From Haloferax marisrubri (GTDB lineage Archaea > Halobacteriota > Halobacteria > Halobacteriales > Haloferacaceae), in NCBI RefSeq assembly GCF_001469875.2, contig NZ_LOPW02000003.1, positions 31,973 to 95,972 of the forward strand: a DNA stretch of 64,000 nt, in the 5' to 3' direction. The notes below the pieces were generated by a model. The model did no database searches and was not told where the DNA came from. It saw only the letters and a program-made list of their open reading frames with translations. Below, one piece after another: positions 41,669 through 51,148 of the stretch; positions within the stretch are counted from its first letter, which is position 1, and the number at the start of each line of letters is the position of its first letter. Both the position numbers and the translations under genes were made by a program.

Positions 41669-42613
41669 TCAGCGGTTGCGGCTAACCGGGAAGCTAACGC
41701 GGTCCGGGTGGTCGCCCAGTCGGTCGAGGATGCGCTCGTACAGCCGGTTTTTGACGCGCTGGGCGCGGGTCGGCGGGACGAGCACGCGGAGTCGGAAGAC
41801 GACCCACGACTCCTCCTGTGCGACGTTGACGGTCGGGCCGTCGGCCACGTCGAGGTCCAGCGGCGACTCGCGGAGCCTGTCTCGGTAGCGCTTCATCGCG
41901 GCGTCCATATCGTCGCCGAGTTCCTCGTCGGCCACGTCCAAGAGGAGTTGGCGGACGAACGGGAGGTCCGTCTCGTAGGACACCTGCACCGGCACCTCGG
42001 TCCAGACGCGGTCGAACAGCGCGCCGTAGTTGACGACCTCGGAGGAGAGAACCAGCGAGTTCGGGACGGTGACGGTCCGGCCGGACGGCTGGTTCGACGC
42101 GAGGGTGCCGCCGGTCTCCCAGAGCGTCGTAACGAGGAAGTCGACCTCGGCCACGTCTCCCGAGACCGAGCCGATGTTGACGCGGTCGCCGACCGAGTAC
42201 GGCCGCTTGACGAGGATGTAGAACCAGCCGATGAAGGAGAGAATCGGCTGTTGGAGCGCGAAGGTGACGGCGAAGCCGATGACGCCGAACGAGACCAACA
42301 CGCCGAGCCACTGGTCCGTGAACGCCCCGAGGACGCCGACCAGCGCGACGCCGCCGAGGGTGAGTCGGAGGACGTTCCGAACGTCGTGGGCCCGGCGGCG
42401 GTCGGCGATGCGCCCGACGAAGAACGCGGCGAGAAACCGGTAGACGCCGTAGGCGACGAGCGCGACCGCGGCGGCCGACAGCCCCTTCGAGAGGAGCAGG
42501 TCGGCGTTGGGGACGGCGAGCTCCGAGAGTGGGGTCGTCGCGCGGACGAGCGCCGAGAGGACCGCGGCGAGAAGCCCGGCGGCGAACGCGCCGAGGCCGA
42601 GGCGGCGAGACAT
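41669..42613 (-). CDS. mscS: MscS-family mechanosensitive channel
   Basis: A 314-residue channel with three N-terminal helices, then the MscS pore-lining helix (ILSFIGWFYILVKRPYSVGDRVNIG) and beta domain (VSGDVAEVDFLVTTLWE, PNSLVLSSEVVNYG). The C-terminal alpha/beta domain is complete, unlike the shorter MscS-like protein at 26932. It releases solutes on hypo-osmotic shock. ATG 42613; an oligo-T stretch on the minus strand lies near 42635. Confidence 0.9.
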   Translation of the reverse strand: MSRRLGLGAFAAGLLAAVLSALVRATTPLSELAVPNADLLLSKGLSAAAVALVAYGVYRFLAAFFVGRIADRRRAHDVRNVLRLTLGGVALVGVLGAFTDQWLGVLVSFGVIGFAVTFALQQPILSFIGWFYILVKRPYSVGDRVNIGSVSGDVAEVDFLVTTLWETGGTLASNQPSGRTVTVPNSLVLSSEVVNYGALFDRVWTEVPVQVSYETDLPFVRQLLLDVADEELGDDMDAAMKRYRDRLRESPLDLDVADGPTVNVAQEESWVVFRLRVLVPPTRAQRVKNRLYERILDRLGDHPDRVSFPVSRNR

Positions 42614-42679
42614 ACCGTTGCCGTCGGGTGGGCGATTGAAAAAGGTGTAGTCGAACCGAGGCGAGGGTCGGCGGCGGCC

Positions 42680-44170
42680 TCAGTTGCGGATGTGGAGGTC
42701 CGTGAGGTTCGCGAGACGGTCGGCGACGCCGTCGTCGAGGCCCTCGCGGGTGACGCGCCACTCCCAGTTACCGGTCTGCGTGCCGGGGGTGTTGAAGCGG
42801 GCGTCGGAGCCGAGGCCGAGGAGGTCTTGGGTCGTCGTGAACGCGAGGACGGACGCGGAGTTCCAGACGGCGTCGACGATAGACCAGTGAATCTCCGAGC
42901 CGTCCGCGCCGATGTTGTAGTGGAGGCAGTCGCGGGTGCGGTCGTCGAGGTCGCGGTAGTAGCCGACGAACGTGTCGGTGTCGTGGGTCGAGGTGTAGGC
43001 GACGGAGTTCTCCGGGTAGTGCATCGGCTGGTACATGTCGCCCTCGCTGCACCAGTCGGCGTACTGCGGGACGCGCATGCCGGGGAAGGCGAACCGGTCG
43101 CGGAGGTCGACGAGCGAGGCGTCGAGGAAGCCGAGGTCCTCGACGATGAAGGGGAGGTCGCCCAGTTCGCGCTCGACCGTCTCGAAGAAGTCGTGGCCGG
43201 GCGCGTCGCGCCACTCGCCGTCGCCGGGGTCGTCGGAGTCGGCGTCGATGGCCCAGAACTCGTCGAAGCCTTTGAAGTGGTCGATGCGGGTCACGTCCAC
43301 GAGGTCGAACAGGCGACGGAGGCGGTCGAGCCACCAGCCGTAGTCGTCCTCGCGGAGCGTCTCCCAGTCGTACAGCGGGTTGCCCCAGCGCTGGCCGGAG
43401 TCGTTCGGGTTCGGCGGGACGCCGGCGACGACGGCGGGTTCGTTCGACTCGGTGAGGTCGAACGCCTCGGGGGCGGCCCACACGTCGGCGCTGTCGAGCG
43501 CGACGTAGATGGGGAGGTCGCCGACGAGGGTGACACCCTTCTCGTCGGCGTAGTCGGCGAGGGCGCGCCACTGTTCGTCGAAGCAGAACTGGACGAACTC
43601 GCGGTAGCGAATCTCGTCGGCGCGCGCCTCGCGGGCGTCGGCGAGCGCGTCGGGGTCGCGGGTCTTCAACTCGGTCGGCCAGTCTATCCACGCCCGCTGG
43701 AACTCGTCTTTCAGGGCGGCGAACAGCGCGTAGTCCTCGAGCCACCCGGCCTCGCGCTCGCGGAAGGCGTCGAAGGCGGCGCGGTCGTCCTCGGTGGCCT
43801 CGGCCTCGAAGCGGTCGAAGGCGGTGCGAAGCCGCGAGCGCTTGTACTCGCCGACGCGCTCGTAGTCGACCGCGTGGGGGTCGAAGTCGGGGACGGGTTC
43901 GAGGTCGTCGTCGGTGAGCCACCCGCGCTGTACGAGGTCAGTAAGGTCGATGAGAAGCGGATTGCCGGCGAACGAGGAGGTCGATTGGTACGGCGAGTTC
44001 GCCATGGCCGGCTCGGTCGGTCCGAGGGGACAGAACTGCCACATCGACTGTTCGGCGTCGGCGAGGAAGTCCACGAAGGCGCGCGCGCCGTCGCCGAGGT
44101 CGCCGATGCCGTGTGGCCCCGGGACCGAGGTGACGTGCATGAACACCCCGCTCTGTCGAGAAAGTCGCAT
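42680..44170 (-). CDS. malQ: 4-alpha-glucanotransferase (GH77 amylomaltase)
   Basis: A 496-residue GH77 enzyme that moves maltooligosaccharide chains in starch or glycogen use. Signature segments are VTRIDHFKGFDEFW (nucleophile Asp), FIVEDLGFLDASLVDLRDRF (acid/base Glu) and YTSTHDTDTFVGYYRDL (third Asp). The N-terminal SRQSGVFMHVTSVPGPHGIGDLG is typical. ATG 44170 or 44176. A perfect inverted repeat (44189-44212) lies just upstream, covering the TATA region. Confidence 0.95.
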   Translation of the reverse strand: MRLSRQSGVFMHVTSVPGPHGIGDLGDGARAFVDFLADAEQSMWQFCPLGPTEPAMANSPYQSTSSFAGNPLLIDLTDLVQRGWLTDDDLEPVPDFDPHAVDYERVGEYKRSRLRTAFDRFEAEATEDDRAAFDAFREREAGWLEDYALFAALKDEFQRAWIDWPTELKTRDPDALADAREARADEIRYREFVQFCFDEQWRALADYADEKGVTLVGDLPIYVALDSADVWAAPEAFDLTESNEPAVVAGVPPNPNDSGQRWGNPLYDWETLREDDYGWWLDRLRRLFDLVDVTRIDHFKGFDEFWAIDADSDDPGDGEWRDAPGHDFFETVERELGDLPFIVEDLGFLDASLVDLRDRFAFPGMRVPQYADWCSEGDMYQPMHYPENSVAYTSTHDTDTFVGYYRDLDDRTRDCLHYNIGADGSEIHWSIVDAVWNSASVLAFTTTQDLLGLGSDARFNTPGTQTGNWEWRVTREGLDDGVADRLANLTDLHIRN

Positions 44171-44188
44171 ACTCACAGGGTCCGCGTG

Positions 44189-44212
44189 CGACCCAATTGG
44201 TACTTTGGGTCG
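44189..44212. promoter_or_regulatory. candidate operator of malQ
   Basis: CGACCCAA and TTGGGTCG form a perfect 8-bp inverted repeat with an 8-nt AT-richer spacer, 19-42 nt before the malQ ATG. The position overlaps the expected TATA and transcription start, so a bound regulator would block initiation. The regulator is not in the window. Confidence 0.5.
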
Positions 44213-44344
44213 AAACAGCGGGCCGACGAGGAGACCGCGAGCGTGGGCGCGAGGTTCGACTCACCCCGCCGACGCCGCCATAGTTATGCTAGCAAATAGC
44301 ACGAAACCGGCCGCGAGCGGGCGTCGCTCGCGCTCGTCTCAACA

Positions 44345-44354
44345 ACACTTATTC
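44345..44354 (+). promoter_or_regulatory. TATA element of thrS
   Basis: ACACTTATTC lies about 28 nt before the ATG at 44378, predicting a leaderless thrS transcript. Confidence 0.5.
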
Positions 44355-44377
44355 TCCCCCGTCCGTTCCGTGCGCGT

Positions 44378-46309
44378 ATGAGTGATATCGCTGTCATCCT
44401 CCCCGACGGGACGGAACTCTCCGTCGAGGAGGGTGCGACGGTGCGAGACGCCGCGTTCGCAATCGGCCCCGGCCTCGGCAAGGACACCGTCGCCGGCGTC
44501 GTCGATGGCGAACTCGTGGACAAGGAGACGCCGCTCCACGACGGCGCGGACCTCGTCATCGTCACCGACCAGTCCGACGAGTATCTGGACGTGCTCCGCC
44601 ACTCGGCGGCCCACGTCTTCGCGCAGGCCCTCCAGCGGCTCCACCCCGAGGCCAAGCTGACCATCGGCCCGTGGACGGACGACGGCTTCTACTACGACGT
44701 GACGAGCGTCGACCTCGAACAGGAGGACCTCGAAGCCATCGAAGACGAGATGCGCGACATCATCGAGGAGGACCTCGACATCGAGCGCGTCCTCGTCGAC
44801 CGCGAGGAGGCCCTCGAAAAGTACGCCGACAACCCCTACAAGCGCGACATCCTCGAAGAGGAGGCCGCCGGCGACGACGAGCTTTCGTTCTACCAGCAGG
44901 GCGAGTTCGAGGACCTCTGTAAGGGGCCGCACGTCGAATCGACGGGCGAAATCGGCGCGGTCAAGCTCCTGAACATCTCCGCGGCCTACTGGCGCGGCGA
45001 CGAGGAGAACGACACGCTGACGCGGGTGTACGGGACGGCGTTCGAGTCCGAGTCCGACCTCGAAGAGTTCCTCGACATGCGCGAGGAGGCCAAAGAGCGC
45101 GACCACCGGAAGCTCGGACAGGAGCTGAACCTGTTCGCCATCGACGAGACGACGGGACCGGGCCTGCCGCTGTACCAGCCCAACGGCAAGCGCATCCTCG
45201 ACGAACTCGCGGACTACGCGAAACAGCTCAACCTCGACGCCGGCTACGACCCCGTCGAGACGCCCCACCTGTTCCGGACGGAGCTGTGGAAGAAGTCGGG
45301 CCACTACGAGAACTACGTCGACGACATGTTCCTCCTCGACGTGAACGACGAGGAGTACGGCCTGAAGCCGATGAACTGCCCCGGTCACGCGACCATCTTC
45401 GACCAGCAGTCGTGGTCGTACCGCGACCTGCCGGTGCGCTACTTCGAGGACGGGAAGGTCTACCGGAAGGAACAGCGCGGCGAGCTGTCGGGCCTCTCGC
45501 GCGTCTGGTCCTTTACCATCGACGACGGCCACCTGTTCGTCCGCCCCGACCAAATCGAAGACGAGATCAATCTCATCATCGACAACATCCTGACCGTGTT
45601 CGACACGTTCGGGCTTGACGCCGAAGTCGCGCTCGCCACGCGCCCCGAGAAGTCCGTCGGCAGCGACGAAATCTGGGAGCAGGCGGAGACGCAACTCCGC
45701 GCGGTCCTCGACGACAGCGGCATCGACTACGGCATCGAGGCCGGCGACGGCGCGTTCTACGGCCCGAAAATCGACTTCGCGTTCAAGGACGCCCTCGGTC
45801 GCAAGTGGGACGGCCCGACGGTCCAACTCGACTTCAACATGCCCGACCGCTTCGACCTCACCTACACGGGCGAGGACAACGAGGACCACCAGCCGGTGAT
45901 GATTCACCGCGCGCTCTACGGCAGTTACGAGCGCTTCTTCATGGTCCTCATCGAGCACTTCAACGGCAAGTTCCCGTTCTGGCTCGCGCCCGAGCAGGTC
46001 CGCATCCTGCCCATCTCGGACGACCAGATGGGCTACGCGAAGAAGCTCCAGTACGAACTCGGCGACTTCCGCGTCGACATCGAGGACCGCTCGTGGACGC
46101 TCGGCCGGAAGATTCGCGAGGCCCAGACCGACCGCGTCCCGTACATGGTCATCGTCGGCGGCGACGAGGAGGAAGCCGGAACCATCTCCGTCCGCGACCG
46201 CAAGGAGCGGGAGGCCAAGGACGTGAGCGTCGAGGCGTTCCGCGACCACCTCCACAGCGAATACGACAAAAAGCGCCCGGAACCCGACTTCCTCGCCGAC
46301 GAGGAGTGA
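44378..46309 (+). CDS. thrS: threonyl-tRNA synthetase
   Basis: A 643-residue class II synthetase with the full bacterial-type layout: TGS domain (residues 1-60), N2 editing domain with [11 protein letters not shown] near residue 75, catalytic core, and anticodon domain at the end. Zinc ligands Cys334, His385 and His510 are present ([26 protein letters not shown]). It lacks the archaeal D-aminoacyl deacylase-like domain, so it is of the bacterial lineage. Confidence 0.96.
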   Translation: MSDIAVILPDGTELSVEEGATVRDAAFAIGPGLGKDTVAGVVDGELVDKETPLHDGADLVIVTDQSDEYLDVLRHSAAHVFAQALQRLHPEAKLTIGPWTDDGFYYDVTSVDLEQEDLEAIEDEMRDIIEEDLDIERVLVDREEALEKYADNPYKRDILEEEAAGDDELSFYQQGEFEDLCKGPHVESTGEIGAVKLLNISAAYWRGDEENDTLTRVYGTAFESESDLEEFLDMREEAKERDHRKLGQELNLFAIDETTGPGLPLYQPNGKRILDELADYAKQLNLDAGYDPVETPHLFRTELWKKSGHYENYVDDMFLLDVNDEEYGLKPMNCPGHATIFDQQSWSYRDLPVRYFEDGKVYRKEQRGELSGLSRVWSFTIDDGHLFVRPDQIEDEINLIIDNILTVFDTFGLDAEVALATRPEKSVGSDEIWEQAETQLRAVLDDSGIDYGIEAGDGAFYGPKIDFAFKDALGRKWDGPTVQLDFNMPDRFDLTYTGEDNEDHQPVMIHRALYGSYERFFMVLIEHFNGKFPFWLAPEQVRILPISDDQMGYAKKLQYELGDFRVDIEDRSWTLGRKIREAQTDRVPYMVIVGGDEEEAGTISVRDRKEREAKDVSVEAFRDHLHSEYDKKRPEPDFLADEE

Positions 46310-46321
46310 AGAGCCCGGCAG

Positions 46322-47761
46322 TCAGGCGGTAACTGATTCTCTGTTTCGGCGGTTCCGCGCCGCCGCGTCCAACTCTCGCCGGACCGTCGTTCGGAACGAT
46401 TCGTCCCTGATGAGGTGTGCGAGCACGCCGAAGTGTCCGCAGTCCCACTCGCGGCGGTTCGGCCGCGGAACGCCCCACTCGTCGAGGAGCGCGCGGGCCG
46501 TGGACGCGGGAGCCATCTCGTCGCGGGTCCCGACGAACGGGAAGACGCGTTCGGGCGCGAGACACGGGTCTTTCGGCGGGTTCAACAGCGGTGCGAACTC
46601 GTGGAGCGCCTCGCCGGTCCAGCCGGCCGCGTCGAGCGCGTCGTCGATGTCGAGCAGTCTCGTGAGTCCCCCCGAGAGGAGCGTCTGGTCGATTGCGCCG
46701 GGCATCCCCACGGGAAACAGCAGGTCGGGGCGCATGGACTCCGGCCAGTCGCCGCACCGACCGCCGACGTGGAGCGCGACGGTGCCGCCGAGGCTGACGC
46801 CGCCGACGCCGACGACCGGTGCGCCCTCGGTCCGCGCCCAGTCGATGAGGACGGCGGTCTCCAGCGCGGCCGCCGAGTAGAGCGTGAACAGGCCGACGGG
46901 CGCGCGGGCGATGTAGGGCTCGCCGCTGTATCGGCCGAGTAGCTCGCGGCGGCCGTGCCACGGCGCGTCGGGGAGGATGACCCGGTAGCCCTCGGGGGCG
47001 AGCGCGCGGGCGACGTACTCCTCTTCGGGCCAGTAGGTGAGTTGGTCGTCGAACATCCCCCACCCGGAGTGGAAGACGAGCGTCGGCAGGTCGTCGGCGG
47101 CGTCGACGGGTTCGTACACCCGCGCAGTCGCCCGGTCGCTGAGGTGCGGCGAGGGCGACCGGAAGCGGAGCAGGTACTCGACGGTTCCCGGCCCGCGGAC
47201 GGTCGCCGAACGTTCGACGCGGGGGAACTCCTCGGCCGCGCTCGACTCGGCGAAGCCGTAGAGACGCTCCGGTTCGGCGAGTTCGTGGTGCCAGCGGGTC
47301 CGCGCGTCCTCGGGCGAGGGTATCTCGAACTTCACCGGCGGCACGAGGTGTTCCTTCGAGAGGAACCCGAAGATATCGGTCGGTTTAGCCCGCCGTTCCG
47401 ACACTTCTCGGCGCTCGCGCTCGACGGCGACGCGCTCGTCGGGGGTGGACTCGTCGTCCCCCCAGAAGACGCTGTCCCAGCGCTCCATCGTCTCGTCGTA
47501 CGCGCCGCGGAGGCGCGCGTACCGCGCGAGGGCGCGTTCGATTCGGTCGTGGAGGTGCGGCGCGGGCGGCGCACCGACCTCTCGGAGGTACGCTTCCGGG
47601 CCCTCCGAGAGCGCCACGTCGGCCGCGGCGCGAGCGCGAACGACGGCGAACTCGCGGGGGAGCGAGCGGGTCTTGAACGCCTCGAACGGGCGCGAGGTCA
47701 CAAGTCGGCCGGCGGGCGAGGTGAGCAGCCGGTGTACCGCCGGGGTTTCGAGGTGGTCCAT
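46322..47761 (-). CDS. alpha/beta hydrolase
   Basis: A 479-residue protein. The first 200 residues are an unusual helical extension rich in Arg and Glu. The hydrolase domain follows, with oxyanion strand TLVFHSGWGMFDDQ, the nucleophile elbow GVSLGG (Ser), an acid in FVGTRDEMA, and the His in CGHFGVL. Such proteins resemble DUF2048/ABHD18. ATG 47761 was chosen because the alternative start at 47857 extends into the iron-operator region. It diverges from the iron-regulated flavoprotein gene (120 nt between starts), but a minus-strand TATA-like element near 47786-47797 suggests its own promoter. Substrate unknown; siderophore hydrolysis is possible but unproven. Confidence 0.78.
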   Translation of the reverse strand: MDHLETPAVHRLLTSPAGRLVTSRPFEAFKTRSLPREFAVVRARAAADVALSEGPEAYLREVGAPPAPHLHDRIERALARYARLRGAYDETMERWDSVFWGDDESTPDERVAVERERREVSERRAKPTDIFGFLSKEHLVPPVKFEIPSPEDARTRWHHELAEPERLYGFAESSAAEEFPRVERSATVRGPGTVEYLLRFRSPSPHLSDRATARVYEPVDAADDLPTLVFHSGWGMFDDQLTYWPEEEYVARALAPEGYRVILPDAPWHGRRELLGRYSGEPYIARAPVGLFTLYSAAALETAVLIDWARTEGAPVVGVGGVSLGGTVALHVGGRCGDWPESMRPDLLFPVGMPGAIDQTLLSGGLTRLLDIDDALDAAGWTGEALHEFAPLLNPPKDPCLAPERVFPFVGTRDEMAPASTARALLDEWGVPRPNRREWDCGHFGVLAHLIRDESFRTTVRRELDAAARNRRNRESVTA

Positions 47762-47861
47762 GCCGTGTGATACGAGTGACACGATAATGACCCTAGGCCC
47801 GCGTGTCGGAGCGTGAGAACGGTCGGGGTCGGCCGATGGACGAACCGTAACAGCCAAATTC

Positions 47862-47877
47862 TTTAGGCCAGCCTAAA
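47862..47877. promoter_or_regulatory. DtxR/SirR-type iron operator, site 1
   Basis: TTTAGGC-CA-GCCTAAA is a perfect palindrome with 7-bp arms. It matches 12 of 14 bases of the first part of the DtxR consensus (TTAGGTTAGCCTAA). It ends 4 nt before the ATG at 47882, so a metal-bound repressor would block initiation. Confidence 0.8.
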
Positions 47878-47881
47878 ACAC

Positions 47882-48847
47882 ATGGGCAGAGAAACCGAGC
47901 GAGAACGCGAGTGCGACGTGGCCGTCGTCGGCGGCGGCCCCGCGGGGTGTGCGGCCGCGCTCTGTACCGCCAGAGACGGCCTCGACACGGTCGTCTTCGA
48001 CGGCGGCGACGCCTCGCTCGACCGCTGTGCGTTTCTGGAGAACTACCCCGGCTTCCCCGGCGGCATCGACGTGGCAACGTTCCGCGGACTGCTCCACGAC
48101 CAGGTTCGGGAGGCGGGCGCGACGCTCGTCACCGAGACGGTCGAATCGGTCACAGAAGTGGCGGCGGAATCCGAGACCGAGACGAAGGACAGAACGGCGG
48201 GCGCGGGCGGGTTCCGCGTCGAGACGTCGGCGGGAACGACGGTCGTCGCGTCTCGGGTCGTCGCGGCCACGACGCTCGACGGGAACTACCTCCGACCGGT
48301 CGGCGACGAAGACGCGATGTTCGAGCGACACGTGCGGAAGAAGGGCACCCACGAGCGGTTCGACGGGTCGTACGCCGACGCGGACGGGCGGACGCCGGTC
48401 GAAGGCCTCTACGTCGCCGGCGGGCTCGCGGACCGGGGAGACCTCGTCCTCTTGGCCGCGGCCGACGGGATGCGCGTCGGTCGGCTCGTCGTCGACGACG
48501 CCCGCCGCGAGTTCGGCTACTGGGAGGAGGCGACACCGCACATGGACTGGCTCCGTCGGATTCCCGACGACTCCGACGACTGGGACGAAGAGCGCTCGTG
48601 GGACGAGTGGTTCGACTACCACCGCCTGCCCGACGACCGCGACCTCGACCCCGACCGCGTCGCTCGCGTGAAAGCGCGGGAACTCGCGTTCGTCGAGCGG
48701 AGTCGGCTCGAACGCGACGAAATCGACCGGCGGGCCGAGCGCGGTCACCGCCGCCTCGCCGACCACCTCGACGACGAGGTACTGCTCGACGCCGTGGACG
48801 ACGAGCGGATTCGGTCGTACCTCAGCGACCGCGATTCGGAACCGTAG
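47882..48847 (+). CDS. thioredoxin-reductase-like FAD protein, iron-regulated (paralogue A)
   Basis: A 321-residue flavoprotein. The Rossmann start is VAVVGGGPAGCAAAL. A conserved RCAFLENYPGFPGGID segment and a YVAGGLADRGDLVLLAAADGMRVGR FAD-binding end follow. No CxxC redox pair is present, so it is not a thioredoxin reductase proper. A charged C-terminal domain of about 100 residues with many Arg and Glu follows (AERGHRRLADHLDDEVLLDAVD), shared with paralogue B at 50130. The DtxR-type operator just before the ATG implies induction under iron limitation. A ferrisiderophore reductase role is inferred. Confidence 0.8.
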   Translation: MGRETERERECDVAVVGGGPAGCAAALCTARDGLDTVVFDGGDASLDRCAFLENYPGFPGGIDVATFRGLLHDQVREAGATLVTETVESVTEVAAESETETKDRTAGAGGFRVETSAGTTVVASRVVAATTLDGNYLRPVGDEDAMFERHVRKKGTHERFDGSYADADGRTPVEGLYVAGGLADRGDLVLLAAADGMRVGRLVVDDARREFGYWEEATPHMDWLRRIPDDSDDWDEERSWDEWFDYHRLPDDRDLDPDRVARVKARELAFVERSRLERDEIDRRAERGHRRLADHLDDEVLLDAVDDERIRSYLSDRDSEP

Positions 48848-48906
48848 CCGAGGCTATCGTGGAAATCCCGGTGGCTAATTCGACAGCCATAGAAAAGTTT
48901 ATCACT

Positions 48907-48922
48907 TTTAGGTTGGCCTAAA
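48907..48922. promoter_or_regulatory. DtxR/SirR-type iron operator, site 2
   Basis: TTTAGGT-TG-GCCTAAA, matching 13 of 14 bases of the DtxR half TTAGGTTAGCCTAA. It lies between a TATA-like AGTTTATCAC (48896-48905) and the ATG at 48928, again where a repressor would act. Confidence 0.82.
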
Positions 48923-48927
48923 ACTGT

Positions 48928-50130
48928 ATGGCAAACACGGCCGACGAACACGAGAGTCCGACCAGACGAGACGCGATTAAGGGCGGCGGCGCGCTCATCG
49001 CCGGCGGGTTGCTGGCGGGCTGTGCGGGCGGTTCCGACGCGCCCACCGAGACCGCGACGGCGACCGAGACGACGGCGACCAGTTCCCCCACCGAGACGAC
49101 CGAATCGATGGAGCCGTACACCGTCTCTATCGAACCGTCCGGGAGCGGGACGTTCGAGGAGGTGCCCGAGACCTACGCGACCATCCCCGGCGTCTGGATG
49201 GACATCGCGATGGCCCTCGGCATCCCGCCGAAGGCGGTGGCGTCGTTCAACCGCATCTCGCTGGACTACTACGACGCGCTCCCCGGCGTGGAGTTCGACG
49301 CCGACGACGTGCTGACGTTCGGTACCGACGGCGAGAGCGGGAACTACGACAAGGAGGTGCTCTACGAGGTGGACGCGGACGTACATCTCATGGACCCCCG
49401 CCTCCTGCTTCGGTACTCCGGGTGGAGCGACGCCGACCTCGAAGAGGTCGAATCGAACATCGCGCCGATTCTCGGCTCGTTCATTCGCTTCCCGTACGGC
49501 GGCGAGAACCCGTACTACACCCTCTACGAGGCGTTCGAGAAGGGCGCGGAGATATTCCAGCGCCGAGCGCAGTACGAGGCGTGGGTCGAGTTCAAAGACG
49601 AGGTGTACGCGGACATCCGGTCGCGCACGCCGGCCGAGTCGCCGACGGTCGCGGCGTTCAACTTCCGCTTTACGCCCGAGTCCGGCCAGTTCTACGGCGC
49701 GAACATCTACGCGCCGCGGAACGACACGCGGAGTTTCCAGTTACTGGGCGTCGAGGACGCATTCCCCGAGGGCGAGTACGTGCCGAACAACCCCATCGGC
49801 TACGAGGAGCTCCTGGAAGTCGACCCCGACTACATCGGGTGTATCGGCGACCTCTCGTATCTATCCCACGAGGAGTTCCAGGGCGTCATCGAAGCCGCGC
49901 AGAACCACGAGACGCTCGGGACGCTGACGGCGGTCCAAGAGGGGAACTTCGTGCGCACGGGCGGCAAGCGCATGGGCCCGATTATCGACCTCTTCTCGGC
50001 GGAGGCGACCGCGAAACAGCTCTACCCCGAGGAGTTCGGCGAGTGGCCGGGCCGGGTCGGCGACGTTCCCGAAGACGAGCGACTCTTCGACCGACAGCGG
50101 ATGGCTGACATCGTCAACGGCGAGTTCTGA
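48928..50130 (+). CDS. Tat-exported lipoprotein, iron/siderophore-binding ABC substrate protein
   Basis: A 400-residue substrate-binding protein of the FepB/BtuF class. Twin-arginine motif TRRDAIK (Arg13, Arg14), hydrophobic core, and lipobox ending at Cys32 (LLAGC) give a lipid-anchored extracytoplasmic protein, the usual haloarchaeal export route. A Thr/Glu-rich linker follows, then two lobes. It probably binds an iron chelate. No permease or ATPase genes are adjacent, so it must share one encoded elsewhere. Its stop overlaps the next start by 1 nt (TGATG). Confidence 0.85.
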   Translation: MANTADEHESPTRRDAIKGGGALIAGGLLAGCAGGSDAPTETATATETTATSSPTETTESMEPYTVSIEPSGSGTFEEVPETYATIPGVWMDIAMALGIPPKAVASFNRISLDYYDALPGVEFDADDVLTFGTDGESGNYDKEVLYEVDADVHLMDPRLLLRYSGWSDADLEEVESNIAPILGSFIRFPYGGENPYYTLYEAFEKGAEIFQRRAQYEAWVEFKDEVYADIRSRTPAESPTVAAFNFRFTPESGQFYGANIYAPRNDTRSFQLLGVEDAFPEGEYVPNNPIGYEELLEVDPDYIGCIGDLSYLSHEEFQGVIEAAQNHETLGTLTAVQEGNFVRTGGKRMGPIIDLFSAEATAKQLYPEEFGEWPGRVGDVPEDERLFDRQRMADIVNGEF

Positions 50131-51089
50131 TGGCGACCGACGACGCGGACCGGTTCGATGTGGACAGGTACGACGTAGTGGTGGTCGGCGGCGGGCCGGC
50201 GGGGGCGACCGCCGGCGTGTTCGCCGCGCGGTACGGCCTCGACACGGTCGTCTTCGACCGGGGGAACTCGTCGCTCCGGCGCTGCGCGTATTTGGAGAAC
50301 TACCCCGGCTTCCCCGACGGCGTCGATATCGCGCGGTTCTACCGCCTGCTCCACGACCAACTCGGCGCGGCGGGGGCCGACGTCGTCGGCGATATGGTCG
50401 TCTCCGTGACGCAAAAGGGGGAACGAGACGGTGACGGCGATGGCGACGGTGATGGTGATGGATTTCGCGTCGAGACGCAGGACGGGCGAGCGCTGTCGGC
50501 GCGCCGGGTGGTGTGCGCGACGACCTACGACGGCGACTACCTCCGCCCCCTCGGCGACGACGCGATGTTCGCGACCCGCGAGCACCACGGCGAGACCGAG
50601 GAAGTCGTCGATTGGTCGTACGCCGACGCGGACGGGCGGACACCCGTCTCGGGACTCTACTTCGCGGGGGCGATGGCGGGCCGCGGCCAGCAGGCGGTTA
50701 TCGCGGCGGGCCACGGGGCCGAGGTTGCGCGGACGCTCTTGGCCGACGTTCGCGAGGGGAACGGCTACTGGGAGGAGGCGAAGTCCCACTACGACTGGCT
50801 CCGAAAGCGGGAGGCGCTCGACCACGCGTGGGACGACGAGGCGACGTGGCGCGAGCGGTTCGACGACCACAACCGACCCGCCGGGGCCGACCTCGACCCC
50901 GAGCGCGTCGAGCGCGTCCGCGAGCGGGAACTCGCCGGCGTCAAGGAGAGTCACCTGACGCGGGCGGAGGCCGAACGGCGCGCCGAAGCGGGACAGCGGC
51001 GACTCCTGCAACACCTCGACACCGCGGTCGTCCTCGACGAACTCGACGACGACCTGCTCCGGGAGTACCTCCGCGAACGCGAGGAGTGA
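50130..51089 (+). CDS. thioredoxin-reductase-like FAD protein, iron-regulated (paralogue B)
   Basis: A 319-residue close paralogue of the protein at 47882. It shares VVVVGGGPAG, GLDTVVFD, RCAYLENYPGFPDGVD, SYADADGRTPVSGLYFAGA, and the charged C-terminal extension ending LLREYLREREE. It differs by a Gly-Asp repeat near residue 102 (50429-50461), from a gaYggY-type hexanucleotide tract. It overlaps the lipoprotein stop and so is co-translated with it. Probably reduces imported ferric chelates in the cytoplasm (inference). Confidence 0.8.
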   Translation: MATDDADRFDVDRYDVVVVGGGPAGATAGVFAARYGLDTVVFDRGNSSLRRCAYLENYPGFPDGVDIARFYRLLHDQLGAAGADVVGDMVVSVTQKGERDGDGDGDGDGDGFRVETQDGRALSARRVVCATTYDGDYLRPLGDDAMFATREHHGETEEVVDWSYADADGRTPVSGLYFAGAMAGRGQQAVIAAGHGAEVARTLLADVREGNGYWEEAKSHYDWLRKREALDHAWDDEATWRERFDDHNRPAGADLDPERVERVRERELAGVKESHLTRAEAERRAEAGQRRLLQHLDTAVVLDELDDDLLREYLREREE

Positions 51090-51148
51090 GGGAACGCGAG
51101 TCGCGCCGCAAGAGGAGCAGGACTTGAAGGAACCCGAGGCGATAGCGC

